Assembly (NCBI RefSeq): GCF_012223425.1
Contig: NZ_CP038799.1
Span: forward strand, 4,014,249-4,078,248
Length of the DNA stretch: 64,000 bases
From: Mycolicibacterium frederiksbergense
Lineage (GTDB): Bacteria; Actinomycetota; Actinomycetes; Mycobacteriales; Mycobacteriaceae
Reading direction: 5' to 3'
Shown piece by piece: positions 25,003 to 34,242 of this stretch. A program made the translations under genes and the position numbers. The notes beneath the pieces were generated by a model. That model was not told the DNA's origin. It saw nothing but the letters and a program-made list of their open reading frames with translations, and did not search any database. Positions within the stretch are counted from its first letter, which is position 1. Each line of letters starts with the position of its first letter.

Positions 25003-26273
25003 CGCGCCAGACTGCGGGCGCCGACCAGTGCGCCCAACATCAGCGCGACGCAATACAGCCCGAGCCCCTTCATTCCCCAGCCGACCGAGGCCAGGGTCGC
25101 CGCACCCGCGAGGCACAGCAGCGCGCCCACCGTGGCGCTGCGCACCCCGGGACCGCTCACCGTGCCGCCGTCCCAGTACGGCAGCGGATTGTTCTCCAGC
25201 GGGCGCAGGGCCACGAACAGCGCGGTGACCAGTACGGCCATCACCGCGAGCTGGACGATGCTGAGCGCGAGGAAATGCGGTTGCCCCGGGTAGCGGGGCA
25301 GCCCCATCAGGTCGAAGGCCAGGTGCATACCGAGCAGCGCCGGGATGTGCCACAGGTACAGCGTCATCGCGCCGCTGTTGCCGATCGCCGTCAACCACCA
25401 CACCCGTGGTCGCCGGGCCCACCGGCCGATACCGGGTGCTGCGGCAATCGCGAACGCACACATCATGATTGCGTGGCCGGCCAGCAGCAGCGACGGCGGC
25501 GCCATGTTCTTGAGCTGCTGGCCCTCGATGCCGACCAGGCTGGGTTCGTACGGTCCGAACCGGACGAGCGCGAGATTGATCGCCAGCATCGACACCCCGA
25601 GGACGGCCGCGCTCGATGTGGTGAGCAGCCGGTACCGGTAGGCGACGCCGAACATGCCAGGTACCAGCCATACCGCAAGATTGGCGTAGCCCAGCCAGTT
25701 CCAGCTCGGGTCGCTGACCCGGACGGCGTCGACGACGGCGACCGATGCGTACAGGGTGGCGACGGCGGCGGACAACCGGCCCGTGGTGTTGATCCGGGTC
25801 AGCAGCGGAACCGCGGCCAGCACAAGGACATAGGCGCCGAGGAACCAGAGCAACTGGATCGAGATACCGGCGATCGGCTCGTACACGTGCACCGGGAGCG
25901 TGCGGTGCGCGACCATCAGCGCCACCGTCCAGAACGCCAGGTAGTAGAACACCGGACGGTACAGCCGGGTGCAGCGTCTGAGCAGCCAGCCGCCCCAGGC
26001 ACCACCGTAGGTGTGCGCAGAGGCCGCCACCCCGGCGAAGAAGAACAGCGGCATGATCTGGAACACCCAGGTCAGGGCCTGGAACACCACCGATGTGGTG
26101 AGCAGGTTCTCCCAGTGGAAGACGCCGTCGGCGATGATGCTGGTGGCCATGACGGTGTGCCCGATGACCACACCCACCAGTGCGGTGATGCGGATGACGT
26201 CGATGGCGCGGTCCCGCTCAGGTGGGGTGCTCGCCGCCACGTCGGCGACCGTCGGGAACGCTGCGATGGCCAT
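24999..26273 (-). CDS. Acyltransferase family 3 membrane protein
   Basis: 424 residues, about ten predicted helices. RDRAIDVIRITALVGVVIGHT near residue 20 is the start signature of acyltransferase_3 (OafA/NodX) proteins, with the catalytic His in VIGHT; MPLFFFAGVAASAHTYG and LLWFLGAYVLVLAAVPLLTR are later family segments. These enzymes O-acylate sugars or envelope glycans using acyl-CoA. No glycosyltransferase lies next to it to name the acceptor. Followed 28 nt upstream by a separate MFS gene on the same strand, possibly co-transcribed. Confidence 0.88.
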   Translation of the reverse strand: MAIAAFPTVADVAASTPPERDRAIDVIRITALVGVVIGHTVMATSIIADGVFHWENLLTTSVVFQALTWVFQIMPLFFFAGVAASAHTYGGAWGGWLLRRCTRLYRPVFYYLAFWTVALMVAHRTLPVHVYEPIAGISIQLLWFLGAYVLVLAAVPLLTRINTTGRLSAAVATLYASVAVVDAVRVSDPSWNWLGYANLAVWLVPGMFGVAYRYRLLTTSSAAVLGVSMLAINLALVRFGPYEPSLVGIEGQQLKNMAPPSLLLAGHAIMMCAFAIAAAPGIGRWARRPRVWWLTAIGNSGAMTLYLWHIPALLGMHLAFDLMGLPRYPGQPHFLALSIVQLAVMAVLVTALFVALRPLENNPLPYWDGGTVSGPGVRSATVGALLCLAGAATLASVGWGMKGLGLYCVALMLGALVGARSLAR

Positions 26274-26301
26274 GGTCCGAATCTAGCTGCGGCGGCCGCC
26301 A

Positions 26302-27501
26302 TCAGACCTGAGTAGAACCACTCAATCGGGCTGGGCGTCGGCTCTGGATCAGGATCGCGGCGAGGCAGCCCAGCGCCAGCACTGCCACCGCGGCGGCAAA
26401 GCTCACCCCTGCGGTGCGCAGCCCCCAGGTCTGCGCGGCCAACCCCACTCCGACCACCGGCACCGAGATCGCCACGTAGGCCACCACGAAATAGGTGGAA
26501 CTGATCTCGCCGCGCTGCGCTGCGGGCACCTGCTCGACCACCGCGGCCAGTCCGCGACTGAAACTGATGCCCTGCCCGGTGCCGGCGACCACGGCTGCGA
26601 CGATGATGCCCGCCAGCGACGAAAATGTCAGGGCGACAGCCAGAATCGCCATGCCCACCACCAGCATGACGCAGCCCGCTGCGACGGCGGTCGCCGGCAG
26701 CATGCGGCGGCCGGCGAGTTGGGCGACGGCGGAGGCCAGGAATACGGATCCGGCGATGGCGCCGGCGACGGCATGGTTGGCGATCCCGACGACGTCGGCG
26801 ACGAAGGACGGTGCGATCGCGGCGAACAGGCCCGTCACGGCGAAGCCGGCGAATGCGGCGGTGGCCGCGGTGATGAACACGCTCCGCACCTCGGCGGGAA
26901 TGGCGAGGCGCTGTAGGCCGATTCGGCCGGTGCGCGCCGAGGTCTCCGGTGCGATGAGCACCGCAACCACCGCCGGCGCTGCGAGCACGATATGCACGAC
27001 GAACGGCAGTGTCAGCGGGTGCGGCGCGTATTGGGCGAGCACGCCGGCCAACACCGGACCGATGCCCAGGCCACCGATATTGACGATGGTGGCCACCATC
27101 GCCGCGCGCTCCCGCTGCGCGGCCGGGAGCGCCTCGACCACTGCGGCGGTCGCGGTACCGGTGAACAGGCCCGCAGACAGACCCGACAGCAGACGCCCCA
27201 CCAGCAGCAGTGCCACGCTGTCGGCGATCAGGAACACCATCGCGCTGGCGATCGCGGCGCCCAGGCCGGCCAGCAGCACCGGCCGCCTGCCGACGGCGTC
27301 GGACCACCGCCCGAAGAGCAGCAGGGCTGCCAGCACACCCAGCGCGTAGACCGCGAAGATCATCGTCGTGGTGACGACGGAGAAGTGCATCTGCTCGGCG
27401 TAGAGCGCATACAGCGGGGTGGGCAGGGTGGTGCCGATCATCACGGCGGCGAAGGCATAGGCCAGTGCTGCAAAGGCAAAGGACCGGCGGCGGGTGCTCA
27501 C
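26302..27501 (-). CDS. MFS transporter
   Basis: 399 residues, 12 predicted helices, GTG start at 27501 (MSTRRRSFAFAALAYAFAAV). Motif A is LLFGRWSDAVGRRPVLLAG between helices 2 and 3, and LLVGRLLSGLSAGLFTGTAT is the helix 4-5 antiporter-like segment; the protein resembles the drug/H+ antiporter DHA1 group. It may form an operon with the acyltransferase downstream. Substrate not inferable. Confidence 0.88.
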   Translation of the reverse strand: MSTRRRSFAFAALAYAFAAVMIGTTLPTPLYALYAEQMHFSVVTTTMIFAVYALGVLAALLLFGRWSDAVGRRPVLLAGLGAAIASAMVFLIADSVALLLVGRLLSGLSAGLFTGTATAAVVEALPAAQRERAAMVATIVNIGGLGIGPVLAGVLAQYAPHPLTLPFVVHIVLAAPAVVAVLIAPETSARTGRIGLQRLAIPAEVRSVFITAATAAFAGFAVTGLFAAIAPSFVADVVGIANHAVAGAIAGSVFLASAVAQLAGRRMLPATAVAAGCVMLVVGMAILAVALTFSSLAGIIVAAVVAGTGQGISFSRGLAAVVEQVPAAQRGEISSTYFVVAYVAISVPVVGVGLAAQTWGLRTAGVSFAAAVAVLALGCLAAILIQSRRPARLSGSTQV

Positions 27502-27543
27502 TCGCGTGAACAGTACCGCCGCCGGCCCAGATACTCGGGGTGC

Positions 27544-29172
27544 CTAGTGCGCGACCGCCTTCTCGGCGCCCACACCCGTCAGCGACCGCACCTCCATCTC
27601 CGCGTTGACCGCCGGGTCACCGGAGTCCTTGGAGGCGAGGGTGCCGATGATGCCGAGCGCGAACGCCAGCGGGATGGACACGATGCCCGGGTTGGCCAGC
27701 GGGAACCAGGCGAAGTCCGCACCCGGGATCATCGAGGTCTTCGCACCCGACACGGCGGGGGAGAAGATGATCAGGATCAGCGTCGAGATCAGACCGCCGT
27801 ACATGCTCCACAGCGCACCGCGGGTGTTGAACCGCTTCCAGTACAGCGAGTACACGATGGTGGGCAGGTTGGCCGCCGCGGCGATGGCGAACGCCAGCGC
27901 GACCAGGAAGGCGACGTTCTGCCCGTTGGCCAGGATGCCGAGGCCGATTGCGACGATGCCCAGCACCACCGCGGTGATGCGGGAGACCCGCACCTGCTCG
28001 TCCTCGGTGACCTTGTGCTTCTTCCACACGCCGGCGTAGATGTCGTGGGCGAAGGACGCCGACGCGGTGATGGTCAGACCGGCGACGACCGCCAGGATGG
28101 TCGCGAAGGCCACCGCGGAGATGATGCCGAGCAGCACGACACCGCCGAGTTCCAGCGCCAGCAGTGGTGCCGCCGAGTTCACACCGCCCGCAGCGCTCAG
28201 GATGCGGTCCGGGCCGACGAGCGCCGCGGCGCCGTAGCCGAGCACCAGGGTGAACAGGTAGAACGCGCCGATCAGGGCGATGGCCCACACGACGGACTTG
28301 CGGGCTTCCTTGGCGGTGGGCACCGTGTAGAACCGCATCAGCACGTGCGGCAGACCGGCCGTGCCGAGCACCAGTGCCAGGGCGAGGGAGATGAAGTTGA
28401 TCTGCGAGGTCAGCGATCCGCCGTACTGGGCGCCGGGCGCCAGCACATCGCGGCTGGCCACACCTTCGGTGGTGGCCCCGGAGATGGCGGCCTGCGCCGA
28501 GCCGAGGATCTCGGAGAAGTTCATCCCGAACTTGGCCAGCACCATCACGGTCATGATTCCGGCGCCGGCAATCAGCAGCACGGCCTTGATGATCTGGACC
28601 CAGGTGGTGCCCTTCATGCCGCCGACCAAGACGTAGACGATCATCAGCAGACCGACCACGGCGATCACCACCGACTGTCCGGTGCGGCTGTTGATGTTCA
28701 TCAGCAATGCCACCAGGCCGCCCGCGCCGGCCATCTGCGCCAGCAGGTAGAACAGCGAGACCGTCAGTGTCGAGGTGGCGGCCGCGACCCGGACCTTGCG
28801 CTGATTCAACCGGAAGCTCAGTACGTCGGCCATGGTGAATCGGCCTGTGTTCCGGAGCAATTCGGCGACCAGCAGCAGGGCCACCAGCCAGGCGACCAGG
28901 AAGCCGATCGAATAGAGGAAGCCGTCGTAACCGTAGACGGCGATGGCGCCGGCGATGCCGAGGAAGCTGGCGGCCGACAGATAGTCACCGGCGATCGCGA
29001 TGCCGTTCTGCGGGCCGGAGAAGGCGCGGCCACCGGTGAAGAACTCGTCGGCGGTGGCGTTCTTCTTGCTGGCCCGGATCACCACGACCATGGTGACGAC
29101 GACGAAAAGGCCGAAGATGGCCATGTTGGCGACGGGGTTGCCCACCGTCTCGGTTGCTGCCAGGAGGTTCAT
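27544..29172 (-). CDS. actP: Sodium/solute symporter, ActP-like (acetate/monocarboxylate)
   Basis: 542-residue member of the SSS family with 13 predicted helices, close to the cation/acetate symporters ActP and MctC. ASKKNATADEFFTGGRAFSG, GIAIAGDYLSAASFLGIAGA and GTAGLPHVLMRFYTVPTAKE are ActP-type segments. It takes up acetate and other short monocarboxylates with Na+ or H+. The ATG overlaps the stop of the DUF485 gene (ATGA), the usual pairing for this transporter. The gene symbol is by similarity only. Confidence 0.9.
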   Translation of the reverse strand: MNLLAATETVGNPVANMAIFGLFVVVTMVVVIRASKKNATADEFFTGGRAFSGPQNGIAIAGDYLSAASFLGIAGAIAVYGYDGFLYSIGFLVAWLVALLLVAELLRNTGRFTMADVLSFRLNQRKVRVAAATSTLTVSLFYLLAQMAGAGGLVALLMNINSRTGQSVVIAVVGLLMIVYVLVGGMKGTTWVQIIKAVLLIAGAGIMTVMVLAKFGMNFSEILGSAQAAISGATTEGVASRDVLAPGAQYGGSLTSQINFISLALALVLGTAGLPHVLMRFYTVPTAKEARKSVVWAIALIGAFYLFTLVLGYGAAALVGPDRILSAAGGVNSAAPLLALELGGVVLLGIISAVAFATILAVVAGLTITASASFAHDIYAGVWKKHKVTEDEQVRVSRITAVVLGIVAIGLGILANGQNVAFLVALAFAIAAAANLPTIVYSLYWKRFNTRGALWSMYGGLISTLILIIFSPAVSGAKTSMIPGADFAWFPLANPGIVSIPLAFALGIIGTLASKDSGDPAVNAEMEVRSLTGVGAEKAVAH

Positions 29173-29516
29173 CGCAGGGGTCCTTCCAGCTCTTCGCGGA
29201 TGGCCGCCGAACGCGGGTCCAGCTCGCGGTTGGCGAAGCGCACGTAGAGACCGGTGATGATGAACGTGGTCAGGAACTGGCCGAGCCCGATGATCAGGCC
29301 GACGTTGACGTTGCCGAACACCTCGGTGGCCATGAAGTCGGTCGCGAACGCACCGAGCAGGACATAGATGCCGTACCAGATCAGGAAGAACGCGGTCATC
29401 GGGAAGACGAATTTGCGCAGCCTGCTGCGCAAATCCTGGAACTCGGGGCTGGCCTGCATGGCGAGGAACTCCTCGCCGGTGGGCGCAGGCCGCGCGGGTA
29501 GATCGGTTTCGGGCAC
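29169..29516 (-). CDS. DUF485 membrane protein, ActP partner
   Basis: 115 residues with two predicted helices (FPMTAFFLIWYGIYVLLGAF and GLIIGLGQFLTTFIITGLYV), the DUF485/YjcH family that accompanies ActP-type symporters. The GTG at 29516 has AGGAG seven bases upstream; an ATG at 29579 is upstream of that ribosome-binding site and less likely. Its stop overlaps the symporter start. The family is thought to be an accessory subunit of the transporter. Confidence 0.9.
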   Translation of the reverse strand: MPETDLPARPAPTGEEFLAMQASPEFQDLRSRLRKFVFPMTAFFLIWYGIYVLLGAFATDFMATEVFGNVNVGLIIGLGQFLTTFIITGLYVRFANRELDPRSAAIREELEGPLR

Positions 29517-29716
29517 CGGTGACTCCTGACGTCGACTGTGAACCAGTTGGGTACCGAACCTAATTGAGATGTGGGTCACAAAACCAAGCGATACGACGAA
29601 GCCGGGCAGGGGTGCGGTGAGCGGTCAGTCAGCGGCGGTGAGCGGTTGCGGCAGCTGCAGCCAATCCGAGCGTCGATGGGCCAGTCCGGGAGGTGTCGAG
29701 CCGGTACTGTTCGCCT

Positions 29717-30382
29717 GTGGAGCTTCTCGTGCTCATCGCCGTGGGATCGTCAGCCGCCGGGTTGTTCCTGATCCTGCGGTCACGTGCGCGGAAGCGGGCG
29801 GCGCTGCAGCTCCTCCTCGACGAACGTGGCTGGAATGCCCGCCGCGACGGTGAGATCACCACGGTGTCACCCGCCACCGATGACTGGGCGCTGCGGATGC
29901 AACGATCTTTCGCCACACAGCAACCCGTGCCGGGCACTCACGTTGTCACCAGCACCTGGACCGCACCGACGCCCCGAATGGGTAGTGGCGCACTGCTGGT
30001 GGGCCCCAGCCCGCCCGGTCCGGCTCGTGCGATCGCCGTTGCACTGATCGACTCGCTTGATCCAAAGCTTGCCGGTTGGATCGGGATGGGCCGGGTTGGC
30101 GACGGGCAGCCGCTGCAGCACGTGCTGCCGGCTGATCCTCGTCTCTTGGTGCTCGGTACGGCTGACGCCGGTGCGCCCGGGACGTTGGTTGCCGTCGCCG
30201 ACGCTGTCGAAGAATGGTGTGCCCGCTACGACTCGGAGCGCGAGCAGCCGGCGTTGTCGCTCTCCGGTGGTGGACTCGAGGTCCGCGTGCGGGTCGACGT
30301 GATGTCTTCGGCGACGCGGCTCGCCCACTTCGTGGCCCTGTGCGAAAAGTGCCGTGCGGCAGTTGCGGGCTCGTGTCGCTAG
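29717..30382 (+). CDS. Membrane-anchored hypothetical protein
   Basis: 221 residues from the GTG at 29717 (229 from 29693). One N-terminal helix (ELLVLIAVGSSAAGLFLIL), a basic stop-transfer stretch RSRARKRA, then about 190 residues of predicted cytoplasmic alpha/beta protein with no motif I recognise; a pair of cysteines (CEKC) sits near the C-terminus. A tactgt box about 6 nt before 29717 hints at a leaderless start. Overlaps the next gene by 10 nt, so the two membrane proteins probably act together. Confidence 0.7.
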   Translation: MELLVLIAVGSSAAGLFLILRSRARKRAALQLLLDERGWNARRDGEITTVSPATDDWALRMQRSFATQQPVPGTHVVTSTWTAPTPRMGSGALLVGPSPPGPARAIAVALIDSLDPKLAGWIGMGRVGDGQPLQHVLPADPRLLVLGTADAGAPGTLVAVADAVEEWCARYDSEREQPALSLSGGGLEVRVRVDVMSSATRLAHFVALCEKCRAAVAGSCR

Positions 30383-31353
30383 TTGCCGCGTGGTCGGTGG
30401 TAGCGATCGCGACCGCGGTACTGCTGCATCGCTGGCGACGATCCTGGTGGCGATCGAGCGCGGTGATCGGGGGTGCCGCGGTTGCGCTGGCGGCAGGCTT
30501 CCTGGTCACCGGCGACAGCGTCCCGTACCTGTTCGAGAGGGCCGCGGCCACCTTCGGCGGTACTGTCATCGCCTCGGTGTTCACCGTGCTGGTGGTGATC
30601 AAGGTGTTGCCTCGGCTGGAGTTACGCACGGCCGGCTCTGCCGCGGCACTGTTGTGTGCCTGCCTCGCAGTGATGTTCGCGGCGGTGGGGCTGATGCTGT
30701 GGCGGATCGCCGACGACGGGCTGCAACTGGCTGAGGTTCCGATTGTCGGGTCCGCGGAAGAGGTGCTGGCCTGGCGTCACGCCGAACCGCACCAGCGGAT
30801 CTACGGGGTCCTGCTGGACGGTCGGCTGGAACGTGAGGCGTACGGCGAGGCCAGCGAGGTCGAGACCGCCCGTACGCTACTGGCGCGAATCGACTGCGGA
30901 AGATCATGGTCCGGGCTGTCGTCACTGGCTGAGTCTTGGCTCCCCTCAGGGTTTGTCGTCACGTTGGCGGATGGATCACGCGCCTGGGTGCAGGGCATCA
31001 GTTCGGTGCGGCAGGCGTGGAACTGGCCGCGGGGCGAAGGTCGGATCAACGAGTGCGCGTTGTATTCGGACGATCCGGTGGTGGTCTGGGGTGATCCCGG
31101 GTCGATGCGTGCGCTGGGCAGCGACGAGGAACTGCCGGCGGTGAACGCGGTGCGGGTGCTCGCCTACGGCGACGCCGCAGCCTTCCGCGAAGGGTTCATT
31201 CCGGCCGCTCAGCGGACGGGTCGGGCGACCCTGGCCCTGGGCATCCTCAATGCTGCGCTGGCATTGTGGTTGAGCGTAACCGGTTGGCGGACATATCGGC
31301 GACTCGCTCGAGACGGCGGCGGCCCGTCGAGCGCCCAACCGCCTGGATCCTGA
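30373..31353 (+). CDS. Hypothetical multi-pass membrane protein
   Basis: 326 residues from GTG 30373. Four N-terminal helices (to about residue 115: WSVVAIATAVLLH, IGGAAVALAAGFLVTG, ASVFTVLVVIKVL, ACLAVMFAAVGLMLW), a soluble domain of about 165 residues (about 120-285), and one C-terminal helix (LALGILNAALALWLSVTGW). The layout of four helices, a soluble loop and a final helix is unlike any transporter I know. It overlaps the upstream gene by 10 nt; an earlier in-frame start would create a long overlap. Function unknown. Confidence 0.65.
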   Translation: MSLVAAWSVVAIATAVLLHRWRRSWWRSSAVIGGAAVALAAGFLVTGDSVPYLFERAAATFGGTVIASVFTVLVVIKVLPRLELRTAGSAAALLCACLAVMFAAVGLMLWRIADDGLQLAEVPIVGSAEEVLAWRHAEPHQRIYGVLLDGRLEREAYGEASEVETARTLLARIDCGRSWSGLSSLAESWLPSGFVVTLADGSRAWVQGISSVRQAWNWPRGEGRINECALYSDDPVVVWGDPGSMRALGSDEELPAVNAVRVLAYGDAAAFREGFIPAAQRTGRATLALGILNAALALWLSVTGWRTYRRLARDGGGPSSAQPPGS

Positions 31354-31374
31354 AACGGCACCCGCGGGCTCGGA

Positions 31375-33108
31375 TTAGCGGCCTTCTGGTAGACGTTCGA
31401 CACCCATGCCGAGCCGTTCCGGGACGTGCATCCGGGCGAAGATCTGCGCGACGTTCGGGGTCGCGCGGGTGAACCGACTGACCATGATCATGGTCGCGAA
31501 CGCCACCGGAACGCTCACCGCGGCGGGATAGCCGACCATCACCGCGGGCCAACCGCCCAGCACGTTCTCGTCGATCCCGCCGGTGATCTCCACCAAAACC
31601 GCGCTACCACAGGCGAGTCCGCCGACGATCAACCCGCAGGCGGCACCGGTGGCGGTCAGCCCGCGCCACCAGATGCCGAGCACCAGCAGCGGGCACAGGG
31701 TGGAGGCCGCGACGGCGAACGCCAGGCCGACGGTGCGGGACAGTTCCAGATCGGCCACCAGCAGGGACAGCGGAATCGGGATGACGCCGCCGATCACCGC
31801 CGCGATGCGGAAGTCGCGGACCCGGCCGCGCATCACATCGGTGGCCAGCGCACCGGCGATGCTGACCAGCAACCCCGACGAGGTCGCCAGGAATGCCGCG
31901 ATGGCGCCCGCCGCGACCAGTGCGGCCAGCATTTGACCGAGCGCTCCGCCGATGGCCGAGCCCGGCGCCAACAGCACTGCGGCATCGGCGGTTCCGGTGA
32001 TCAGCAGTTGCGGCACGTACAGCCGGGAGAACACCCCGAGCAGGGTGGGGAAGAGGTAGAAAAACGACAGCAGCGCGATGACGGCCAGCGCGGTCCGCCG
32101 TGCCGCCCGCCCGTCGCGGTTGGTGTAGAACCGCACCAGCACATGTGGCAGGCCCATCGTGCCGAGAAAGGTCGCCACGATGATCGAGATCACCTGATAC
32201 AGCGGATGGCCGCCGCCCAGCCCGCCGCCGGAGACGATCCATTCGCTCCCGGTGCTCGGCGTGCCGGCCACCACCGGGGTGGCGGCGCCGGCGGCCAGCG
32301 TGAGGCTGGTCCCGGCGCCGATGGTGTGTTCGCCCGGAGCGCCGAAGGTGGCGTCGCGCACCGTCTTCCCGTCAAGCAGGCCGGTCATCGTGATCCCGGA
32401 CGGGTCGACCACCTGGACCACCACATCGGTCTCCACCTGCACGGTCGTCTCGCGGTCGACGCTCGGCGGCAGCGGACCGCCCAATTCGCCACGGTCGGTC
32501 ACGAACAGGCCGAGCAGCGCCAGCGCCGGGATGGCGATCGCGGTGAGTTTCAGCCAGTACTGGAATGCCTGCACGAAGGTGATGGAGCGCATTCCGCCAC
32601 CGACCACATTGGTGATGACGATCGCGCCGACCAGGACGGGGCCGGTCCACACCGGCATGCCGAGAAGCGTTTTCAGCGCCAGACCGGCGCCCTGGTACTG
32701 CGGTGCCAGGTAGAACACGCAGATGATCACCACGACGAGCATGGCCACCTTGCGCAGTCGCGCCGAGCCCAGCCGGAACTCGGCGAAGTCGGGCACCGTG
32801 TAGGCACCCGAGCGGCGCAGCGGGGCGGCGACGAACAACAACAGTCCCAGGTAGCCGGCGGTGAAACCGACGGGATACCACAGGGCGTCGGCGCCGTACT
32901 TCGCGATCAGCCCGGCGACCCCGAGAAATGATGCGGCGGATAGATATTCACCGGATATTGCGGCAGCGTTCCAGCGCGGACCGACACTGCGGGAGGCCAC
33001 CAGGAAATCCGAGGTGGTGCGCGACAGCCGGACTCCCCAGCTGCCGATGACCACGGTGGCGATCGCCGCGATCAGCAGGGCGGCTGCCGTCAGCGGTGAG
33101 CCGGTCAC
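31375..33108 (-). CDS. Sodium/solute symporter with extracytoplasmic insert
   Basis: 577-residue SSS-family transporter, a second ActP relative: AAAISGEYLSAASFLGVAGL and GTMGLPHVLVRFYTNRDGRA match the acetate-symporter group. Unlike the first copy it has about 95 extra residues (about 203-300) between membrane helices, rich in Val, Thr and Gly, predicted outside the membrane. GTG start at 33108 overlaps the stop of the DUF485-like gene. It is the last gene of an operon with a LytS/LytTR two-component system, so it is probably induced by, or part of the sensing of, a carboxylate. Confidence 0.88.
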   Translation of the reverse strand: MTGSPLTAAALLIAAIATVVIGSWGVRLSRTTSDFLVASRSVGPRWNAAAISGEYLSAASFLGVAGLIAKYGADALWYPVGFTAGYLGLLLFVAAPLRRSGAYTVPDFAEFRLGSARLRKVAMLVVVIICVFYLAPQYQGAGLALKTLLGMPVWTGPVLVGAIVITNVVGGGMRSITFVQAFQYWLKLTAIAIPALALLGLFVTDRGELGGPLPPSVDRETTVQVETDVVVQVVDPSGITMTGLLDGKTVRDATFGAPGEHTIGAGTSLTLAAGAATPVVAGTPSTGSEWIVSGGGLGGGHPLYQVISIIVATFLGTMGLPHVLVRFYTNRDGRAARRTALAVIALLSFFYLFPTLLGVFSRLYVPQLLITGTADAAVLLAPGSAIGGALGQMLAALVAAGAIAAFLATSSGLLVSIAGALATDVMRGRVRDFRIAAVIGGVIPIPLSLLVADLELSRTVGLAFAVAASTLCPLLVLGIWWRGLTATGAACGLIVGGLACGSAVLVEITGGIDENVLGGWPAVMVGYPAAVSVPVAFATMIMVSRFTRATPNVAQIFARMHVPERLGMGVERLPEGR

Positions 33109-33464
33109 GGTTCGCTGTCGACGACCCGGACGAAGTCCTTCTCGCCCTGTTCGGCCAGCCGCACGTAGAGCCGTCCCACACCGTAGAGCAGGGGATAGGC
33201 CAACACCGCCAGCAGCAGCCAGTTCAGCCGCATCCCGAACACCGTCAGATCCGGTGCCGCCCTGTTCAACACCACGATGCCGGCCACGGCGAACACCACG
33301 ACCGCACCCAGTCGCAGCGCGAGCCCCAGCTGCGCGCGCATCAGACCGCGCACCAACGCATCGCCCACCTGAGTCTGCTCCTGGACTTCGACGCGGGTCC
33401 GCACCATCCGCGCGCCGCGGCGGTGCGCGAGCACCACCCGTTGACGTTCCGGTCGTTCAGTCAT
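33105..33464 (-). CDS. Small membrane protein, DUF485-like symporter partner
   Basis: 119 residues with two helices (LALRLGAVVVFAVAGIVVLN and LNWLLLAVLAYPLLYGVGRL), the size, topology and position of DUF485 partners, though the sequence is divergent. The ATG at 33464 overlaps the response-regulator gene by 8 nt and its stop overlaps the symporter start. An earlier in-frame start at 33515 would lengthen the overlap. Likely an accessory subunit of the downstream symporter. Confidence 0.8.
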   Translation of the reverse strand: MTERPERQRVVLAHRRGARMVRTRVEVQEQTQVGDALVRGLMRAQLGLALRLGAVVVFAVAGIVVLNRAAPDLTVFGMRLNWLLLAVLAYPLLYGVGRLYVRLAEQGEKDFVRVVDSEP

Positions 33465-34242
33465 CGGAGCCCGCCGGCTTGAGGTTGCGCATCGGGTCCC
33501 GAACCAGCCGGTCACGAAGCTCGCGGGCCTGGCGCCGGCTCACCGGGAGTTCCACCGCGGGGGAGGCGCCGTTGGCCCGTAGCCGCACCAGCACCGCGCC
33601 CTCTGCGGTGCGCAGCCCGGTCACCAGCCGCAAGGAGACGAGGTAGGACCGGTGTATGCGCTGGAAGCCGTGATCGCGCCAGCGGGTTTCCAAGACACTC
33701 AACGGGATTCGGACCAGGTGGGCTCCGGTGGCCGAGTGTAGCCGGGCGTAGTCGCCTTCGGCCTCCACCCAGCCGATGGTCTCCCGCGGCACCAGTTGGG
33801 TGATACCGCCGAGCTCGGCCGGGATGACATCGGAGTCGGGTGCTTCCGGATCGTCGGGCGGTTCGGGCTCATTGTTGCGCGCGATCGTCACCCGGCGCAC
33901 AGCCTCGTCGAGCCGGTTCTGCCGGATCGGCTTGAGCAGGTAGTCCACGGCGCCGACATCGAAGGCGGCAACCGCTTTGTCGTCGTGCGCGGTCACGAAC
34001 ACCACCGCGGGCCGGTTCGCGAAGTTGCGCAGCACGCCGGCGAGTTCGATGCCGGACAGGCCGGGCATGTTGATGTCCAGGAACACGGCGTCGATGGGAT
34101 GGGCATTGAGTTCGCGCAGAGCCGAGGTGGCGTCCCCCGCGGTGTGCACCGAGGTGATATCGGGGTGCTGGCCCAACAGATAGGCCAGCTCGTCGAGCGC
34201 CGGCGCCTCATCGTCGACGGCAAGGACCACCAGACCTGTCAC
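33457..34242 (-). CDS. LytTR-family response regulator
   Basis: 261 residues. Receiver domain 1-120: acidic pocket VDDEAP, phospho-acceptor Asp in DAVFLDINMPGLSG (about residue 55), VFVTAHDDKA and the Lys of YLLKPI. Residues 150-250 are a LytTR DNA-binding domain (IGWVEAEGDYARLHS, GFQRIHRSYLVSL). Paired with the LytS-like kinase upstream (4-nt overlap). LytTR systems of this kind control transporters for pyruvate, acetate or other carboxylates, matching the symporter in the operon. Confidence 0.92.
   Translation of the reverse strand: MTGLVVLAVDDEAPALDELAYLLGQHPDITSVHTAGDATSALRELNAHPIDAVFLDINMPGLSGIELAGVLRNFANRPAVVFVTAHDDKAVAAFDVGAVDYLLKPIRQNRLDEAVRRVTIARNNEPEPPDDPEAPDSDVIPAELGGITQLVPRETIGWVEAEGDYARLHSATGAHLVRIPLSVLETRWRDHGFQRIHRSYLVSLRLVTGLRTAEGAVLVRLRANGASPAVELPVSRRQARELRDRLVRDPMRNLKPAGSDD

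Noticed and set aside
26992..29247. A 750-codon open frame on the plus strand opposite the ActP/DUF485/MFS genes
   Set aside because: It is rich in Arg, Gly, His and Gln with no motif, the usual antisense image of GC-rich minus-strand genes that carry clear symporter signatures.
29570..29580. TGTGggtCACA as a CRP-type site upstream of the DUF485/ActP operon
   Set aside because: The spacer is 3 nt instead of the 6 of mycobacterial CRP sites, so it does not fit the consensus.
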